A stretch of DNA of 64,000 nt, taken from the NCBI GenBank assembly GCA_946481075.1, contig CAMLMC010000001.1, positions 1,240,001 through 1,304,000 of the forward strand. The letters are read 5' to 3'. The notes under the pieces are model-generated. The model made no database searches. It saw only the letters and a program-made list of their open reading frames with translations, and had not been told where the DNA came from. The first letter of the stretch is position 1, and every line of letters starts with the position of its first letter. This DNA is from an uncultured Alphaproteobacteria bacterium. GTDB lineage: Bacteria > Pseudomonadota > Alphaproteobacteria > Micavibrionales > Micavibrionaceae. A program made the translations under genes and the position numbers. Positions 25,025-34,003 of this stretch are shown piece after piece.

Positions 25025-26587
25025 CTATAGCCAGTTTGGCATCCCGGCGCTCCGGTCAAAGAGCGGTTTTCCATCGAACATATAATCATAGAACACTTGC
25101 GGATCGTCAATTTCAAGCAATCTGCCGTCACTGATCACCAGAAAACGTGTTCCAAGGTTCGAAACAAAGGAACGGTCGTGCGATACGAGGACGCAAGCCG
25201 CACCATTGAGCAATATCTCACGTTCCAGCTGTTCCTGTCCGTCAATGTCCAGATGGTTGGTCGGTTCGTCCATGATATAGAAGTTCGGCTCAAGCAGGCG
25301 CAGGCCCAGCAAGTAAAGACGGGATCGTTCCCCGTGGCTGAGCTTCTTGATCACCGTATCCTGACGGTCGAAGGAAAAGCCCGCAGCGATCAGGCGCGTG
25401 ATCACGGCCTCGCGGCCCATCTGAAACTCACCCGCAATATATTCGGCCATGGTGATGTCGAGCGGCAATGTCGATAGATGCTGATCCACGTAACCAAGCT
25501 TTGCCGTCGGTGTAATCAAGACCCCCTCGCCCCGCGCACGTTCCGTGTTCGAGAACGCCTTGTGAATGAGGTGGACCAGTGTTGATTTTCCCATGCCGTT
25601 GAGGCCGAGCAAAACAATACGGTCATCCTGCGCGATATCGAGTTTGCCAATCGAAATCAGTTCACGCCCATCGGGCGCCGTCACCTTGACGTTGCGCAGT
25701 TCCACCAGATGTTTCGCATGCATGCCGCTATTGGGGAGTTTGATTTCGCGGCGGACCTCGATCTGTTTTTCGTGCACCTCGGACCGCAGCTTGTCCGCAC
25801 GGCCCACAATCTGTTTCGCTTTTTTGAGGGCGGAGCCGCTGTGGAAGTTCGCGCCTGTCAGTTTTAACTCATGCGCGCTTTTTTCAAGGCGTTCGACTTC
25901 CTTCAATTCCTTTTCGCGCTGCGCCGCGGCGGCCGTATCGTCAACAGCAAGCGATTCCTTCGCACGGCTGAAAGGCTGCGGATAGGACGTCGAGCGCACG
26001 GGGCGCAGAAACAAGGTTGTGTTCGTACAGTTATCAAGGAAACGGCGATCGTGACTGATACACATCACCGGAATATCGCGCACCTGTTCATTGAGCCATT
26101 GTTCGAGCAGGACGATCTTTTCAAGGTCGAGGTGGTTGGTGGGTTCATCGAGCAGCAGAGCATCAGGCTCCCCCATCCATGACCGGGCGATGAGGGCAAG
26201 ACGTTGCCATCCGCCGCTAAGTTCCTTCACAAATTTTTGATGAATGGCCTGGGGAGCCTTGAACGTATCGAGCGCGACATCGACCTTCCATGTGTTGTAA
26301 TCACGCATCTCTTCAGGGATCGCCTCGGCAATCACATCGTAGAGCGTCTTGTCGCGAAGACCTGCCGGGATATCCTGTTCGATGATACCAAAGCGCATGC
26401 CTTTGGGCTTGATCACCGCGCCTTCTGTCGGCTCCAGTTCCCCCGTGATGCATTTGAGCAGCGAGGATTTGCCGGCGCCATTGTTGCCCACAATACCGAC
26501 ACGGTGGTTTTCGGCGATGTTCATGGTCACGCCCGAAAACATCGGCTCGGTATAGGCAAAGCCCAGCTTTTCTAATCTAATCTGCAT
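25025..26587 (-). CDS. ABC-F family ATPase
   Basis: A 520-residue soluble protein with two ABC cassettes and no membrane domain. First Walker A GNNGAGKSSL, signature KELSGGWQRLALI, Walker B ALLLDEPTNHLDLEK. Second Walker A GLNGMGKSTL, signature KKLSHGERSRLYLL, Walker B FYIMDEPTNHLDIDG. A charged linker lies between them (residues about 220-290). ABC-F proteins act on the ribosome (EttA/Uup-like) or protect it from antibiotics. The start codon is only 18 bases after a strong terminator, so expression may depend on read-through. Confidence 0.93.
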   Translation of the reverse strand: MQIRLEKLGFAYTEPMFSGVTMNIAENHRVGIVGNNGAGKSSLLKCITGELEPTEGAVIKPKGMRFGIIEQDIPAGLRDKTLYDVIAEAIPEEMRDYNTWKVDVALDTFKAPQAIHQKFVKELSGGWQRLALIARSWMGEPDALLLDEPTNHLDLEKIVLLEQWLNEQVRDIPVMCISHDRRFLDNCTNTTLFLRPVRSTSYPQPFSRAKESLAVDDTAAAAQREKELKEVERLEKSAHELKLTGANFHSGSALKKAKQIVGRADKLRSEVHEKQIEVRREIKLPNSGMHAKHLVELRNVKVTAPDGRELISIGKLDIAQDDRIVLLGLNGMGKSTLVHLIHKAFSNTERARGEGVLITPTAKLGYVDQHLSTLPLDITMAEYIAGEFQMGREAVITRLIAAGFSFDRQDTVIKKLSHGERSRLYLLGLRLLEPNFYIMDEPTNHLDIDGQEQLEREILLNGAACVLVSHDRSFVSNLGTRFLVISDGRLLEIDDPQVFYDYMFDGKPLFDRSAGMPNWL

Positions 26588-26605
26588 CTCGTTCTCGCTT
26601 TAAAG

Positions 26606-26635
26606 AAAAAGCCCCGCTGGAACAGCAGGGCTTTT
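26606..26635 (-). terminator. Terminator after rplA, just upstream of the ABC-F gene
   Basis: Minus strand AAAAGCCCTGCTG and CAGCGGGGCTTTTT pair over 13 bp with one T-G wobble and a 3-base loop, followed by a T-run. The next start codon (26587) is 18 bases downstream, leaving no room for a promoter in between. Confidence 0.92.
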
Positions 26636-26654
26636 CCATTGATTCAATGTGTAA

Positions 26655-27350
26655 TTATGCGGCCTTTGTCAGGTCGATTTTGATGCCAGGGCCCATTGTC
26701 GAAGAAAGGGAAACCTTCTTCATATATGTGCCTTTGGCGCCTGTCGGTTTCGCCTTCTGTATCGCATCGATGAAGAACAGGATGTTTTCTTCCAGTTTCT
26801 TCGCATCGAAGGATGCCTTGCCAACGCCGGCCTGAACGATACCTGTTTTTTCCGCACGGAACTCGATGGAACCGGCTTTCGCAGATTCAACAGCCGTTTT
26901 CACGTCTGGTGTAACAGTACCCAGTTTCGGGTTCGGCATCAGGCCTTTTGGACCCAATACTTTCGCCACCTGACCGATGAGACCCATCATGTCCGGTGTC
27001 GCGATGCAGCGGTCGAATTCGATTTTGCCGGACTTGATCGTTTCGATCAGGTCTTCCGCGCCAACGATGTCGGCACCGGCTTTTTTCGCTTCTTCTGCCT
27101 TGGCATCACGGGCGATAACGGCCACGCGAACTTTTGCGCCTGTACCATGTGGCAAGGACGTAACACCACGGACCTGCTGGTCAGCGTGTTTCGGATCGAT
27201 ACCGAGGTTCAGGGACACTTCGATCGTTTCATCGAATTTACGAAGGGATGCACAATCTTTCAGAATGGCAACAGCTTCGGAAACAGAGTAAGTTTTCAGC
27301 GCATCAACTTTACCAGCGATTTGCTTGTTCTTTTTGGTTTGCGTTGTCAT
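26655..27350 (-). CDS. rplA: 50S ribosomal protein L1
   Basis: A 231-residue protein of normal length. L1 stalk protein motifs are present: [40 protein letters not shown] and [20 protein letters not shown]1 helps move tRNA out of the E site and in many bacteria represses the rplKA mRNA. It follows rplK by 4 bases and ends before a strong terminator. Confidence 0.98.
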   Translation of the reverse strand: MTTQTKKNKQIAGKVDALKTYSVSEAVAILKDCASLRKFDETIEVSLNLGIDPKHADQQVRGVTSLPHGTGAKVRVAVIARDAKAEEAKKAGADIVGAEDLIETIKSGKIEFDRCIATPDMMGLIGQVAKVLGPKGLMPNPKLGTVTPDVKTAVESAKAGSIEFRAEKTGIVQAGVGKASFDAKKLEENILFFIDAIQKAKPTGAKGTYMKKVSLSSTMGPGIKIDLTKAA

Positions 27351-27354
27351 CTAA

Positions 27355-27786
27355 TTAACCCTCCACCACGTCAATACCCATGGAACGGGCAGAGCCTTCG
27401 ATAATGCGCATCGCGCCTTCGAGGTCTTTCGCGTTCATGTCGACCATTTTGTCCTGGGCGATTTCTTTGATTTGAGAGCGCTTGATCACGCCGGCAACTT
27501 CTTTACCTGGATTCTTCGAACCCATTTTCAGTTTCGTTGCTTTTTTGATGTAGTACGTGTTCGGCGCCTTCTTTGTGATGAACGTGAACGATTTGTCTTT
27601 GTAGACAGTGATCACGACCGGTGTCGGCATGCCTTTTTCAGAGGATTCCGTCTTGGCGTTAAACGCCTTACAGAATTCCATGATGTTGACGCCGTGCTGA
27701 CCGAGCGCAGGCCCAATCGGCGGAGCCGGTGTGGCGGAGTTCGCCGGTAGAATCAGGTTGATATAACCTGTGATTTCCTTTGCCAT
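27355..27786 (-). CDS. rplK: 50S ribosomal protein L11
   Basis: A 143-residue protein with the L11 N-terminal switch region ([20 protein letters not shown]) and C-terminal rRNA-binding domain ([20 protein letters not shown]). It forms the GTPase-associated centre base and is needed for RelA activation. It is expressed from the predicted promoter at 27990-28018. Confidence 0.98.
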   Translation of the reverse strand: MAKEITGYINLILPANSATPAPPIGPALGQHGVNIMEFCKAFNAKTESSEKGMPTPVVITVYKDKSFTFITKKAPNTYYIKKATKLKMGSKNPGKEVAGVIKRSQIKEIAQDKMVDMNAKDLEGAMRIIEGSARSMGIDVVEG

Positions 27787-27822
27787 TTTGTTCCTCTTTT
27801 CTATGGCTGCCAGATCATCGCG

Positions 27823-27889
27823 GTCATTCTGAGCGTCAGCGAAGAATCTCTAATGACGAGATCCTTCGGGCTTTCTCCCTCAGGATGAC
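27823..27889. repeat. Dispersed repeat (GTCATTCTGAGCG ... CAGGATGAC family)
   Basis: GTCATTCTGAGCGTCAGCGA opens the unit and CAGGATGAC closes it, with GAGATCCTTCGGGC between. It is related to the units at 23940-23988 and 56408-56464. It lies in the rplK leader, 37 bases before the gene. Confidence 0.7.
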
Positions 27890-27989
27890 CATGTTTGACA
27901 TGGCATCGTTAAAACGAGGTCTGTGGTACGGCCCCCCAGATGGTCTTGGGTATGCTTGGGGTCACCTCCCACAATCCTTAATGGGGCGG

Positions 27990-28018
27990 TTTATAGGGGG
28001 AAGTCCCACCAATTGCAA
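27990..28018 (-). promoter_or_regulatory. Sigma-70-type promoter of rplKA
   Basis: Minus strand -35 TTGCAA (28013-28018) and -10 TATAAA (27990-27995) with a 17-base spacer, a near-ideal arrangement. The predicted leader to rplK is about 195 bases and includes a dispersed repeat, leaving room for L1 autoregulation. Confidence 0.7.
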
Positions 28019-28033
28019 GGATTTTCTAGGTCC

Positions 28034-28222
28034 TCAACGGACCAGATGCGCCCCACGATCGCCGTGATTGAAGGTCCCGTCCGTGGCAAGGCGGGAGGGC
28101 GGCGCGGTCAGCTGCGCATCCGGCGCGACCGTCTTTTTCATAAAAATACCGGAAATCGTCTGATGAAACAAGGATGGTTCCTGAAGAACGCGGACACGTG
28201 ATGGCGGAAGGGATTTGTTCAT
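28034..28222 (-). CDS. Possible small protein between nusG and rplK (62 aa)
   Basis: ATG at 28222 follows a strong GGAGG site with a 7-base spacer. The product begins MNKSLPPSRVRVLQEPSLFH, is basic, and has no membrane segment or known motif. It lies after the nusG terminator and before the rplKA promoter. The ribosome site is the best support; coding character is weak. Could be spurious. Confidence 0.35.
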   Translation of the reverse strand: MNKSLPPSRVRVLQEPSLFHQTISGIFMKKTVAPDAQLTAPPSRLATDGTFNHGDRGAHLVR

Positions 28223-28306
28223 GGGCAGACCTCCAAACTTTGTTAAGAGGTTAACGATGAAACCAATATAGTGCAGCGCAGCAAAAAACTCAAGCCGCTC
28301 AAAACA

Positions 28307-28330
28307 AAAAAGCCCCTCAAGGGGCTTTTT
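28307..28330 (-). terminator. Terminator of secE-nusG
   Basis: AAAAAGCCCC TCAA GGGGCTTTTT is a perfect 10-bp stem with a 4-base loop and flanking T-runs, 16 bases after the nusG stop. Confidence 0.95.
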
Positions 28331-28345
28331 CCGAATTGAAGCGGA

Positions 28346-28876
28346 TCAGATTTTTTCAACCTGGCTGTATTCCAGTTCGACCGGCGTTGCACGGCCGAAG
28401 ATGGAAACGGAAACCTTGAGTTTCGCTTTTTCTTCGTCGACTTCTTCCACGATGCCGTTGAATGAAGCAAACGGGCCTTCGGACACGCGCACTTCTTCGC
28501 CGATGTCGAAGGAAACGGAAGAGCGGGGCTTTTCGACACCTTCTTGCAATTGTTGCAGCAGGCGCGCGGCCTCTTTCTCGCTGATCGGTGCCGGTTTGTT
28601 GGCCGCGCCAAGAAAGCCGGTGACTTTTGGCGTATCCTTGATCATGTGCCAGACTTCGTCATTCATATCGAGCTTTGCCAGAACATAACCCGGGAAGATT
28701 TTGTGTTCGGAATTGATTTTCTGGCCGCGCTTTACTTCAACCACTTCTTCGGTCGGGACCAGAATATCTTCCACCTTGTCGGCGAGGCCCTTCTTCGCGG
28801 CCTTGTCCTTGATCGCCTCGGCGACCTTCCCTTCAAAACCGGAGTAAACGTGCAAAACGTACCAACGCATAGCCAT
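28346..28876 (-). CDS. nusG: Transcription termination/antitermination factor NusG
   Basis: A 176-residue protein. The NGN domain begins MRWYVLHVYSGFEGKVAEAI, and the C-terminal KOW domain carries VRVSEGPFASFNGIVEEVDE. NusG binds the polymerase clamp and couples it to S10 or Rho. It follows secE by 17 bases in the standard arrangement. A track start two residues upstream (MA) is kept. Confidence 0.97.
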   Translation of the reverse strand: MAMRWYVLHVYSGFEGKVAEAIKDKAAKKGLADKVEDILVPTEEVVEVKRGQKINSEHKIFPGYVLAKLDMNDEVWHMIKDTPKVTGFLGAANKPAPISEKEAARLLQQLQEGVEKPRSSVSFDIGEEVRVSEGPFASFNGIVEEVDEEKAKLKVSVSIFGRATPVELEYSQVEKI

Positions 28877-28893
28877 AGTATGAATCCTTTATA

Positions 28894-29091
28894 TTAAGCG
28901 CCAATGCCGAGAATGAGTGAAACGATGTAGGCCAGAACCTGATCCGACAGGTACAGGAAGATCGAAACCAGAATAACCATGATGAACACGGCAATCGTGG
29001 ACGCGATTGTTTCCTGACGCGTTGGCCAGGTAATTTTTTTGCCTTCCGCCTTGACTTCGCGGATGTAATTAAGAGGACCGGAACGGGCCAT
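28894..29091 (-). CDS. secE: Preprotein translocase subunit SecE
   Basis: A 65-residue protein with an amphipathic N-terminal helix (YIREVKAEGKKITWPTRQET) and one C-terminal membrane helix (IAVFIMVILVSIFLYLSDQV). This is the short single-span SecE form usual in alphaproteobacteria. It stabilises SecY. In many alphaproteobacteria tRNA-Trp and tuf lie immediately upstream. Here they are about 22 kb away because of the island and the 29-33 kb segment. Confidence 0.95.
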   Translation of the reverse strand: MARSGPLNYIREVKAEGKKITWPTRQETIASTIAVFIMVILVSIFLYLSDQVLAYIVSLILGIGA

Positions 29092-29214
29092 TTTTAAAAT
29101 CCTTCTTTTTGATCATTTTCCCCAGCAGCTCGTAAGCCCGGGGGCTTGGTCGAATTCTGCGTTTTAAGGGAATGGCATGTTATTACCGCAGATGCGGATG
29201 AAAATCCATGGAAA

Positions 29215-29250
29215 AATATAAAGGCGGGTCACATTGCCCGCCTTTATATT
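29215..29250 (-). terminator. Terminator of the chemoreceptor gene
   Basis: AATATAAAGGCGGG and CCCGCCTTTATATT form a perfect 14-bp stem around an 8-base loop, followed on the minus strand by a short T-run. It lies 19 bases after the 29269 stop. Confidence 0.9.
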
Positions 29251-29268
29251 TATGTAAATTATGGGGAT

Positions 29269-30957
29269 TTAGGCGTTAATTCTGCGCAGGAAACTCTCGA
29301 CCGATTGTTTCAGACTTTCGGCTTCGGTGCGCATGCCGTTCAGATTGTCAACGAATTGGTTGATGGAATCGCCGGTTGCTTCGGCAATACCTTTTACTTC
29401 CTGCAGGTTTTGCGTCACGACGCTGGTGCCGTCCGCCGCTTCTTGCGCCCCACGGGCAATTTCCTGCGACGCCGCCGTCTGTTCTTCCATCGCGGCAGAA
29501 ATGATCACGCTGCCTTCATTGATATCTGTAATGACGCGGCGGATAGTTTCGATCGAACTCACAGCCTCTGACATCAAACGGCGCATGCTGTCAATCTGCT
29601 CGGCAATGCCCTCGGTGGCTTTCGAGGTTTCGGTCGCAAGGCTTTTCACTTCCGATGCCACAACGGCGAACCCTTTGCCGGCCTCACCCGCCCGTGCAGC
29701 CTCGATCGTCGCATTCAGCGCAAGAAGATTGGTCTGTTCCGCGATACCCTGAATCAGCGTCAGAATTTGCCCTACCTCTTCCGTGCCTTTGGAAAGATTG
29801 TGGATGATGCCGGCGGCGCTTTCCGCCCGTTGCATGGCATCGGCGGATGTCGAATGCGCCTTTTGCGTCTGCATCGCGATTTCGGCATTCGAGGCGTTTA
29901 GTTCTTCAGCCGCCGCCGCAACGGTATGCACGTTTTCAGAGGCGCGATCGGAATGGCTGGAGGCTTCCGTGCTTCGCTGCACGCTCGTCTGTGCGCTAAA
30001 CTGCATCTGGTCGACAGAGGCCATCAGCGATTCAAGCGAGTTCGCCAGCGCGCCAACGGATTTTCCGACGGAGGATTCCAGCTCTTCGGACAGAGCGCGC
30101 ATTGTTGCCTTCTTCTCCTCTTCAGTACGCGCTTTGGTGGCTTCCTGCTGCTCTTCCAGTTGCTTCTTTTCAATCGCATTGTTTTTAAAGATTTCAAATG
30201 CGCGCGCAATCACGCCAACCTCGTCGCCGCGCGATGTGTGTTCCACGGGAACATCCAAATCCCCGCCTGCCAGTTTTTGCATGTTGCCGGATATTTGCAT
30301 CAATGGACGGCTGAAACCGCGGATAACAACAAAACCCACAACCATCATCACAACGAATATTCCGAAACTGAAGGCAAGGTTTTCTATCAGGACTATCTGG
30401 TATTGCTTATCCAGGTCGTCAATGTAAATGCCCGTCCCGACAATCCACCCCCAGGGTTCGAAAAGCATAACGTAGGATGTCTTTTCAAAGAGTTTGCTTT
30501 TGTCTTCGCCGGGCTTTGGCCAGAAGTAATTATGATAGGCAACACCACCCCCCGCCTTTGTCTTGTCGGCAAAGGTACGGAATAGGTCATAGATATTCTT
30601 GCGTGTCTGGGAAAGGTCTTCATTCACAAGTTCAGGAATAAGCGGGTGCATGACCGCCTGCCCCTGAATATCGTTGATCCAGTAATATTCCTTCCCTTCG
30701 TAACGCAGCAGGGAGATTTGTTTTTTTACCCGTTCCTGTGCAACCTGTAGCGGAACAATCCCGCTTTTGACATCGGCCTCTGCCTGCTGGATCAAATTAT
30801 AGGCCACCTCCGTCAGATGCCGTGTCTTCAGACTCTTTTCGGCGGCGAGAAGTTTATATTCCTCTTTTGCCATGATGAACGACATACTTAGAACGCCTGC
30901 TATCAGAACGGCAGCGACCAGAATAAATTTATACATAATGCGTATATTGTTCAGCAT
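29269..30957 (-). CDS. Methyl-accepting chemotaxis protein with Cache sensor
   Basis: A 562-residue receptor. Membrane helix 1 is at about residues 10-30, then a periplasmic single-Cache-like domain to about 185 ([40 protein letters not shown]). Membrane helix 2, a HAMP domain ([19 protein letters not shown]) and a coiled-coil signalling domain follow. The conserved tip is [20 protein letters not shown]. Such Cache receptors often sense small organic acids, but the ligand is unknown. It has its own terminator. A motA/motB pair lies at 59.7-61.2 kb. Confidence 0.93.
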   Translation of the reverse strand: MLNNIRIMYKFILVAAVLIAGVLSMSFIMAKEEYKLLAAEKSLKTRHLTEVAYNLIQQAEADVKSGIVPLQVAQERVKKQISLLRYEGKEYYWINDIQGQAVMHPLIPELVNEDLSQTRKNIYDLFRTFADKTKAGGGVAYHNYFWPKPGEDKSKLFEKTSYVMLFEPWGWIVGTGIYIDDLDKQYQIVLIENLAFSFGIFVVMMVVGFVVIRGFSRPLMQISGNMQKLAGGDLDVPVEHTSRGDEVGVIARAFEIFKNNAIEKKQLEEQQEATKARTEEEKKATMRALSEELESSVGKSVGALANSLESLMASVDQMQFSAQTSVQRSTEASSHSDRASENVHTVAAAAEELNASNAEIAMQTQKAHSTSADAMQRAESAAGIIHNLSKGTEEVGQILTLIQGIAEQTNLLALNATIEAARAGEAGKGFAVVASEVKSLATETSKATEGIAEQIDSMRRLMSEAVSSIETIRRVITDINEGSVIISAAMEEQTAASQEIARGAQEAADGTSVVTQNLQEVKGIAEATGDSINQFVDNLNGMRTEAESLKQSVESFLRRINA

Positions 30958-31111
30958 TATTGCTCCTATAGGTATTGAGTATACAGAACGATGTTGCGGG
31001 GAGTGAACTCGGCCAGGAAGATATTATACAGGCGTATGAATGATAATTTCTGAAAACCAACCACGCAAGCAAATTAAGACCGCTCCGGTCAGATTTACAC
31101 GGGGCACATGC

Positions 31112-31921
31112 CTACTCCCGATCTTCAACGGCTCCATGCGTTGTGCGCGGGATGTCGAATTCCTGAAAGGCAATGTGACTGACGCCATTCCAGTGGACCA
31201 GTTCGACCCGAATAAAATCATGTTCTATGCGGATTAGGTTATAGCCGTTTTTCTGGTCACGCAGACGGGTGGATGTGGCGGACGCGCTCCCCACCATTAC
31301 GGGCCGCATCATTCCTTCTATCCGTGGCAGGACAGAGGCATGATGGACATGCCCCGTCAGCACCAGATCCACCTGTTGATCTTCCAGTACATAAAGAAGG
31401 TCGGTGGAGCCCCAGACAATAGTATCGAGCGGGACATTTTCGACATTCACCAGTGGATGATGGCAAACAAAAATGCGCACTTTGTGATTTTCCGCACCCC
31501 GGAAAAGATTATGCGTATGCATGATTTGCGCCTGTGAGACCATGCCGTTCGCCCAGTTCCAGTGCGGCACGGCGGGCCGGGCCGTATTGATTCCAACGAT
31601 AAACAAATTATCGTCTTCGTATACGCTATCGGGCATCGGCGCGATGTAATCGCGGTAATGTTTCATGGGATCGAAAAAGCGCGTGATCCAGTCATAGCGG
31701 GGAATGTCATGATTGCCTGGCACGGTAAATACGGGCGCCTTAATCTTGCGAATAAATTCCGCGGCCTGCTTAAACTCCCCGACGTTACCCAACTGTGTGA
31801 AGTCACCGCTCAGTATCACCAGATCCGGCCCTATCTTGTCGATCTCGTTCAAAAAGGCATCGACGAGAAGACCGTCGGTCTTGCCAAAATGCAGATCGGA
31901 CGCATGCAGGATAACACTCAC
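31112..31921 (-). CDS. Calcineurin-like metallophosphoesterase
   Basis: A 269-residue protein with all metallophosphoesterase motifs: DLH near residue 9, LSGDFTQ, PGNHDIP, CHHPL and TGHVHH. The pattern is that of the cyclic-nucleotide phosphodiesterase-like (CpdA/Icc-like) group, though the substrate cannot be assigned. Its start overlaps the stop of the diacylglycerol-kinase-like gene by 4 bases, so the two are one operon. Confidence 0.88.
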   Translation of the reverse strand: MSVILHASDLHFGKTDGLLVDAFLNEIDKIGPDLVILSGDFTQLGNVGEFKQAAEFIRKIKAPVFTVPGNHDIPRYDWITRFFDPMKHYRDYIAPMPDSVYEDDNLFIVGINTARPAVPHWNWANGMVSQAQIMHTHNLFRGAENHKVRIFVCHHPLVNVENVPLDTIVWGSTDLLYVLEDQQVDLVLTGHVHHASVLPRIEGMMRPVMVGSASATSTRLRDQKNGYNLIRIEHDFIRVELVHWNGVSHIAFQEFDIPRTTHGAVEDRE

Positions 31922-32838
31922 GCGGCCAGTTCCATCCGAAGGACCGGCAGCGATTGCGGGCGAATTGAGAATTCCAGCGGTGTCGTCATTTCCATCGGCT
32001 CCCCATCAAGCGAAATCAGAATTTGATGATCGGACGTATCGACCATCAGGGATGGTGTTTCAAAAGACAGGACAGCATCGTCTTTTTGCCATGCTCCCTG
32101 CATCATACGCACCAGAAGGCGCACACCGTCTATCATATCGGAAGGAGCGGCAGAGTAAACCGCCAGTTTTCCATCCTTTAGACTCTCTCGTAAAAAACGG
32201 GCAGAAGGCATGTCCGGATTGGGCACGAAACGATTGTTGGAGATAATAAGACTGGTCGTTTCATGCTCGATCGGGGCTTCGTCCCGGCCAAGCCTGAGTT
32301 TCAGGCGGCATTTATCCTGCCCGCTCATCCCCCGCGTGATCGCGCCGATAAAACGTGAAAGCGCGTCAATCGCAATTCCTTCACGCAATTCCTCCCGCGC
32401 CTGCGCGCTTTCCGGTACAAGGCCTATGACGGCGCTGCACAGAAAAAACCGGCCGTTCACCATTCCCAGATCAATCGTATCCTCATAAAAAGCGGAAAGC
32501 CGCTCCATCGTCTCTTCGAAGGTCGGCGCGGCACCCAAATCCTGCGCCAGCAGATTCATGGTGCCGAGCGGAAGCATACCGAAATGAACATTGCGATCTG
32601 CCAAATGCTCGGCCGCGCAGACAGCCGTTCCGTCACCGCCGCCGATGATCAGGTCATGATGCGCAGGATCATGACCCAAAGTATCGATAACTTTGCATAT
32701 TTCTTGCGTTTCCACCATGTGAATGGATTGCAAGACATCACCGAAGCGATCGGTCAGCATGGCCGCAACCGTGTCCTCGCCAAGGCGTAGAACGGTCCCG
32801 CTCGATTTGTTAATCACGACGTGAATTTTTTTACGCAT
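31918..32838 (-). CDS. Diacylglycerol kinase-like lipid kinase (YegS/DagK family)
   Basis: About 306 residues from ATG at 32838, which has an AGAGGAA ribosome site; a longer frame from 32976 has no ribosome site and was rejected. Catalytic-domain motifs are DLIIGGGDGTAVCAAEHLAD and GMLPLGTMNLLAQDLG, the GGDGT and PxGTxN signatures of the DAGK catalytic fold. It probably phosphorylates a lipid such as diacylglycerol. Co-transcribed with the phosphoesterase; divergent from the XRE gene at 32991. Confidence 0.88.
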   Translation of the reverse strand: MRKKIHVVINKSSGTVLRLGEDTVAAMLTDRFGDVLQSIHMVETQEICKVIDTLGHDPAHHDLIIGGGDGTAVCAAEHLADRNVHFGMLPLGTMNLLAQDLGAAPTFEETMERLSAFYEDTIDLGMVNGRFFLCSAVIGLVPESAQAREELREGIAIDALSRFIGAITRGMSGQDKCRLKLRLGRDEAPIEHETTSLIISNNRFVPNPDMPSARFLRESLKDGKLAVYSAAPSDMIDGVRLLVRMMQGAWQKDDAVLSFETPSLMVDTSDHQILISLDGEPMEMTTPLEFSIRPQSLPVLRMELAA

Positions 32839-32990
32839 GGAATTCCTCTTGATACGCCTTGATACAAACAACCGGCATCTATGGGAGGTTCCCGCCCTTT
32901 GAAAAAACCGCAAGGCACCCAAACGGAACAAAGTGAAGCATGCAGTTGTTTGATCAAGCAAAGCAACAAGCATCAATTTGTAACTGAACC

Positions 32991-33236
32991 ATGGCTATAG
33001 AAAAAATTATCGCACAATCAATCAAAGAGCGCCGGCGAAATTTGAAAATGACGCAGGATGAACTGGCCGCCGCCGCAAGTGTTGATCGCGGCTATATTTC
33101 CGAGATCGAGAGCGGAAAGAAAAATTTTACCATCCAGATTCTAGAGAGAATTGCGCAGGGCCTGCAGATCACGCCTGAAGAATTGATGTGCAAACATCTG
33201 GCCCCCTCGGTGGAGTCCACAGACAGACAGGAATAA
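32991..33236 (+). CDS. Small XRE-family DNA-binding protein
   Basis: An 81-residue protein that is nearly all helix-turn-helix: SIKERRRNLKMTQDELAAAA, then SVDRGYISEIESGKKNFTIQ. This is a typical Cro/C1-type domain with a short tail. It is divergent from the lipid kinase gene 152 bases away and may regulate it. It lies just outside the left end of the island, so it appears to be chromosomal. Confidence 0.85.
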   Translation: MAIEKIIAQSIKERRRNLKMTQDELAAAASVDRGYISEIESGKKNFTIQILERIAQGLQITPEELMCKHLAPSVESTDRQE

Positions 33237-33333
33237 AGCATACCGAAGCGTACCGCCCCCCCATAAGGCTGTCGGCAATAAGTGGACGGGTTATGCTTAT
33301 TTATAAAACGAAGAATATTCGTAGATAGGAAAT

Positions 33334-33379
33334 TGGCAGGGGCAGCAGGGCTCGAACCTGCGGCCTGCGGTTTTGGAGA
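33334..33379 (-). repeat. Island left attachment site: 46-bp remnant of tRNA-Trp
   Basis: Matches 50953-50998 of the intact tRNA-Trp with two differences. It runs from the anticodon loop to CCA, but the 5' half of the tRNA is missing, so it is not a gene. The two differences fall on paired positions 49 and 65 of the T-stem: G-C here, A-T in the intact gene. This marks the far junction of the integrated element. Confidence 0.9.
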
Positions 33380-33494
33380 ATTTCTATAACAAAACTCCGC
33401 AACAAACTACAATTCACCATAGCAATGGATTCAAGGCGTTAGCAACATTTTTGTTTTGTGATGTGTTGGCATGTGATGCCCATTTTTGCATCCG

Positions 33495-33520
33495 AGTGTG
33501 CCGCCAGTGTGCCTTTTGAA
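33495..33520 (+). repeat. Integrase arm-type repeat, left end
   Basis: AGTGTGCCGCCAGTGTGCC followed by TTTTGAA. The same sequence is at 50888-50912 near the integrase, in the same orientation, and inverted relatives are at 39893-39916 and 50806-50829. Each unit holds two GTGTGCC-like heptads, as expected for integrase arm-binding sites flanking an attachment core. Confidence 0.6.
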
Positions 33521-33559
33521 AAAGCCCACCAAGCCCGGCGGGCCTCCAAAATGCAATGT

Positions 33560-33982
33560 CTATTTAACAGCCTTGTAAAGTTTCAATGCGGACTGTGCCT
33601 TTGTAGTAGCAGACGCGGCTTCTGCCATGTTCTTTTCTTCCCCAGCGTGTTTCGCTGCATCCAACTGCCCATCCAATTGTTTCAGCGCGGCAGCTTGTCG
33701 ATCACTGGGGTTGGCTTCCTGCAATGTTTTCACAGCCGACATAAGGGCATAGGAATTTTTTACAACATCTTCTGCTGCTGATGCTTCGATCTGTGTCATG
33801 AGATCGGACAGGCCGCTTTCCAATGTGGTCACGGCTTCTTCGGGCGATACATTCAAGGCTTCAATTTTACTGTGATCGTCCTGCACGCTGCCATGACCTG
33901 TTTCAGGGTCCGTGTTTTCGGCATAGGCAGGAATGGCGGCAAGCAAAGCCAAGGCAGCAAAAATGGATATGGTTTTCTTCAT
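33560..33982 (-). CDS. Small periplasmic protein of the metal-efflux operon (140 aa)
   Basis: Signal peptide MKKTISIFAALALLAAIPAYA, then a helical, Ala/Glu/Lys-rich mature protein with His in the first 15 mature residues (TGHGSVQDDHS). It is the last gene after the RND pump, 21 bases downstream. No known family was recognised. Its place suggests a periplasmic helper such as a metal-binding chaperone, but that is inference. Confidence 0.75.
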   Translation of the reverse strand: MKKTISIFAALALLAAIPAYAENTDPETGHGSVQDDHSKIEALNVSPEEAVTTLESGLSDLMTQIEASAAEDVVKNSYALMSAVKTLQEANPSDRQAAALKQLDGQLDAAKHAGEEKNMAEAASATTKAQSALKLYKAVK

Positions 33983-34003
33983 GATAGTCTCCTGTGGTTT
34001 AGG

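Noticed and set aside
25015..25131. N-terminal extension of the nucleoside hydrolase
   Set aside because: It overlaps the ABC-F gene end, and the conserved KVIIDCDPG starts right after 25014.
33334..33379. Second tRNA-Trp gene
   Set aside because: Only the 3' half is present; no D-arm or 5' acceptor strand, so it is an attachment remnant.
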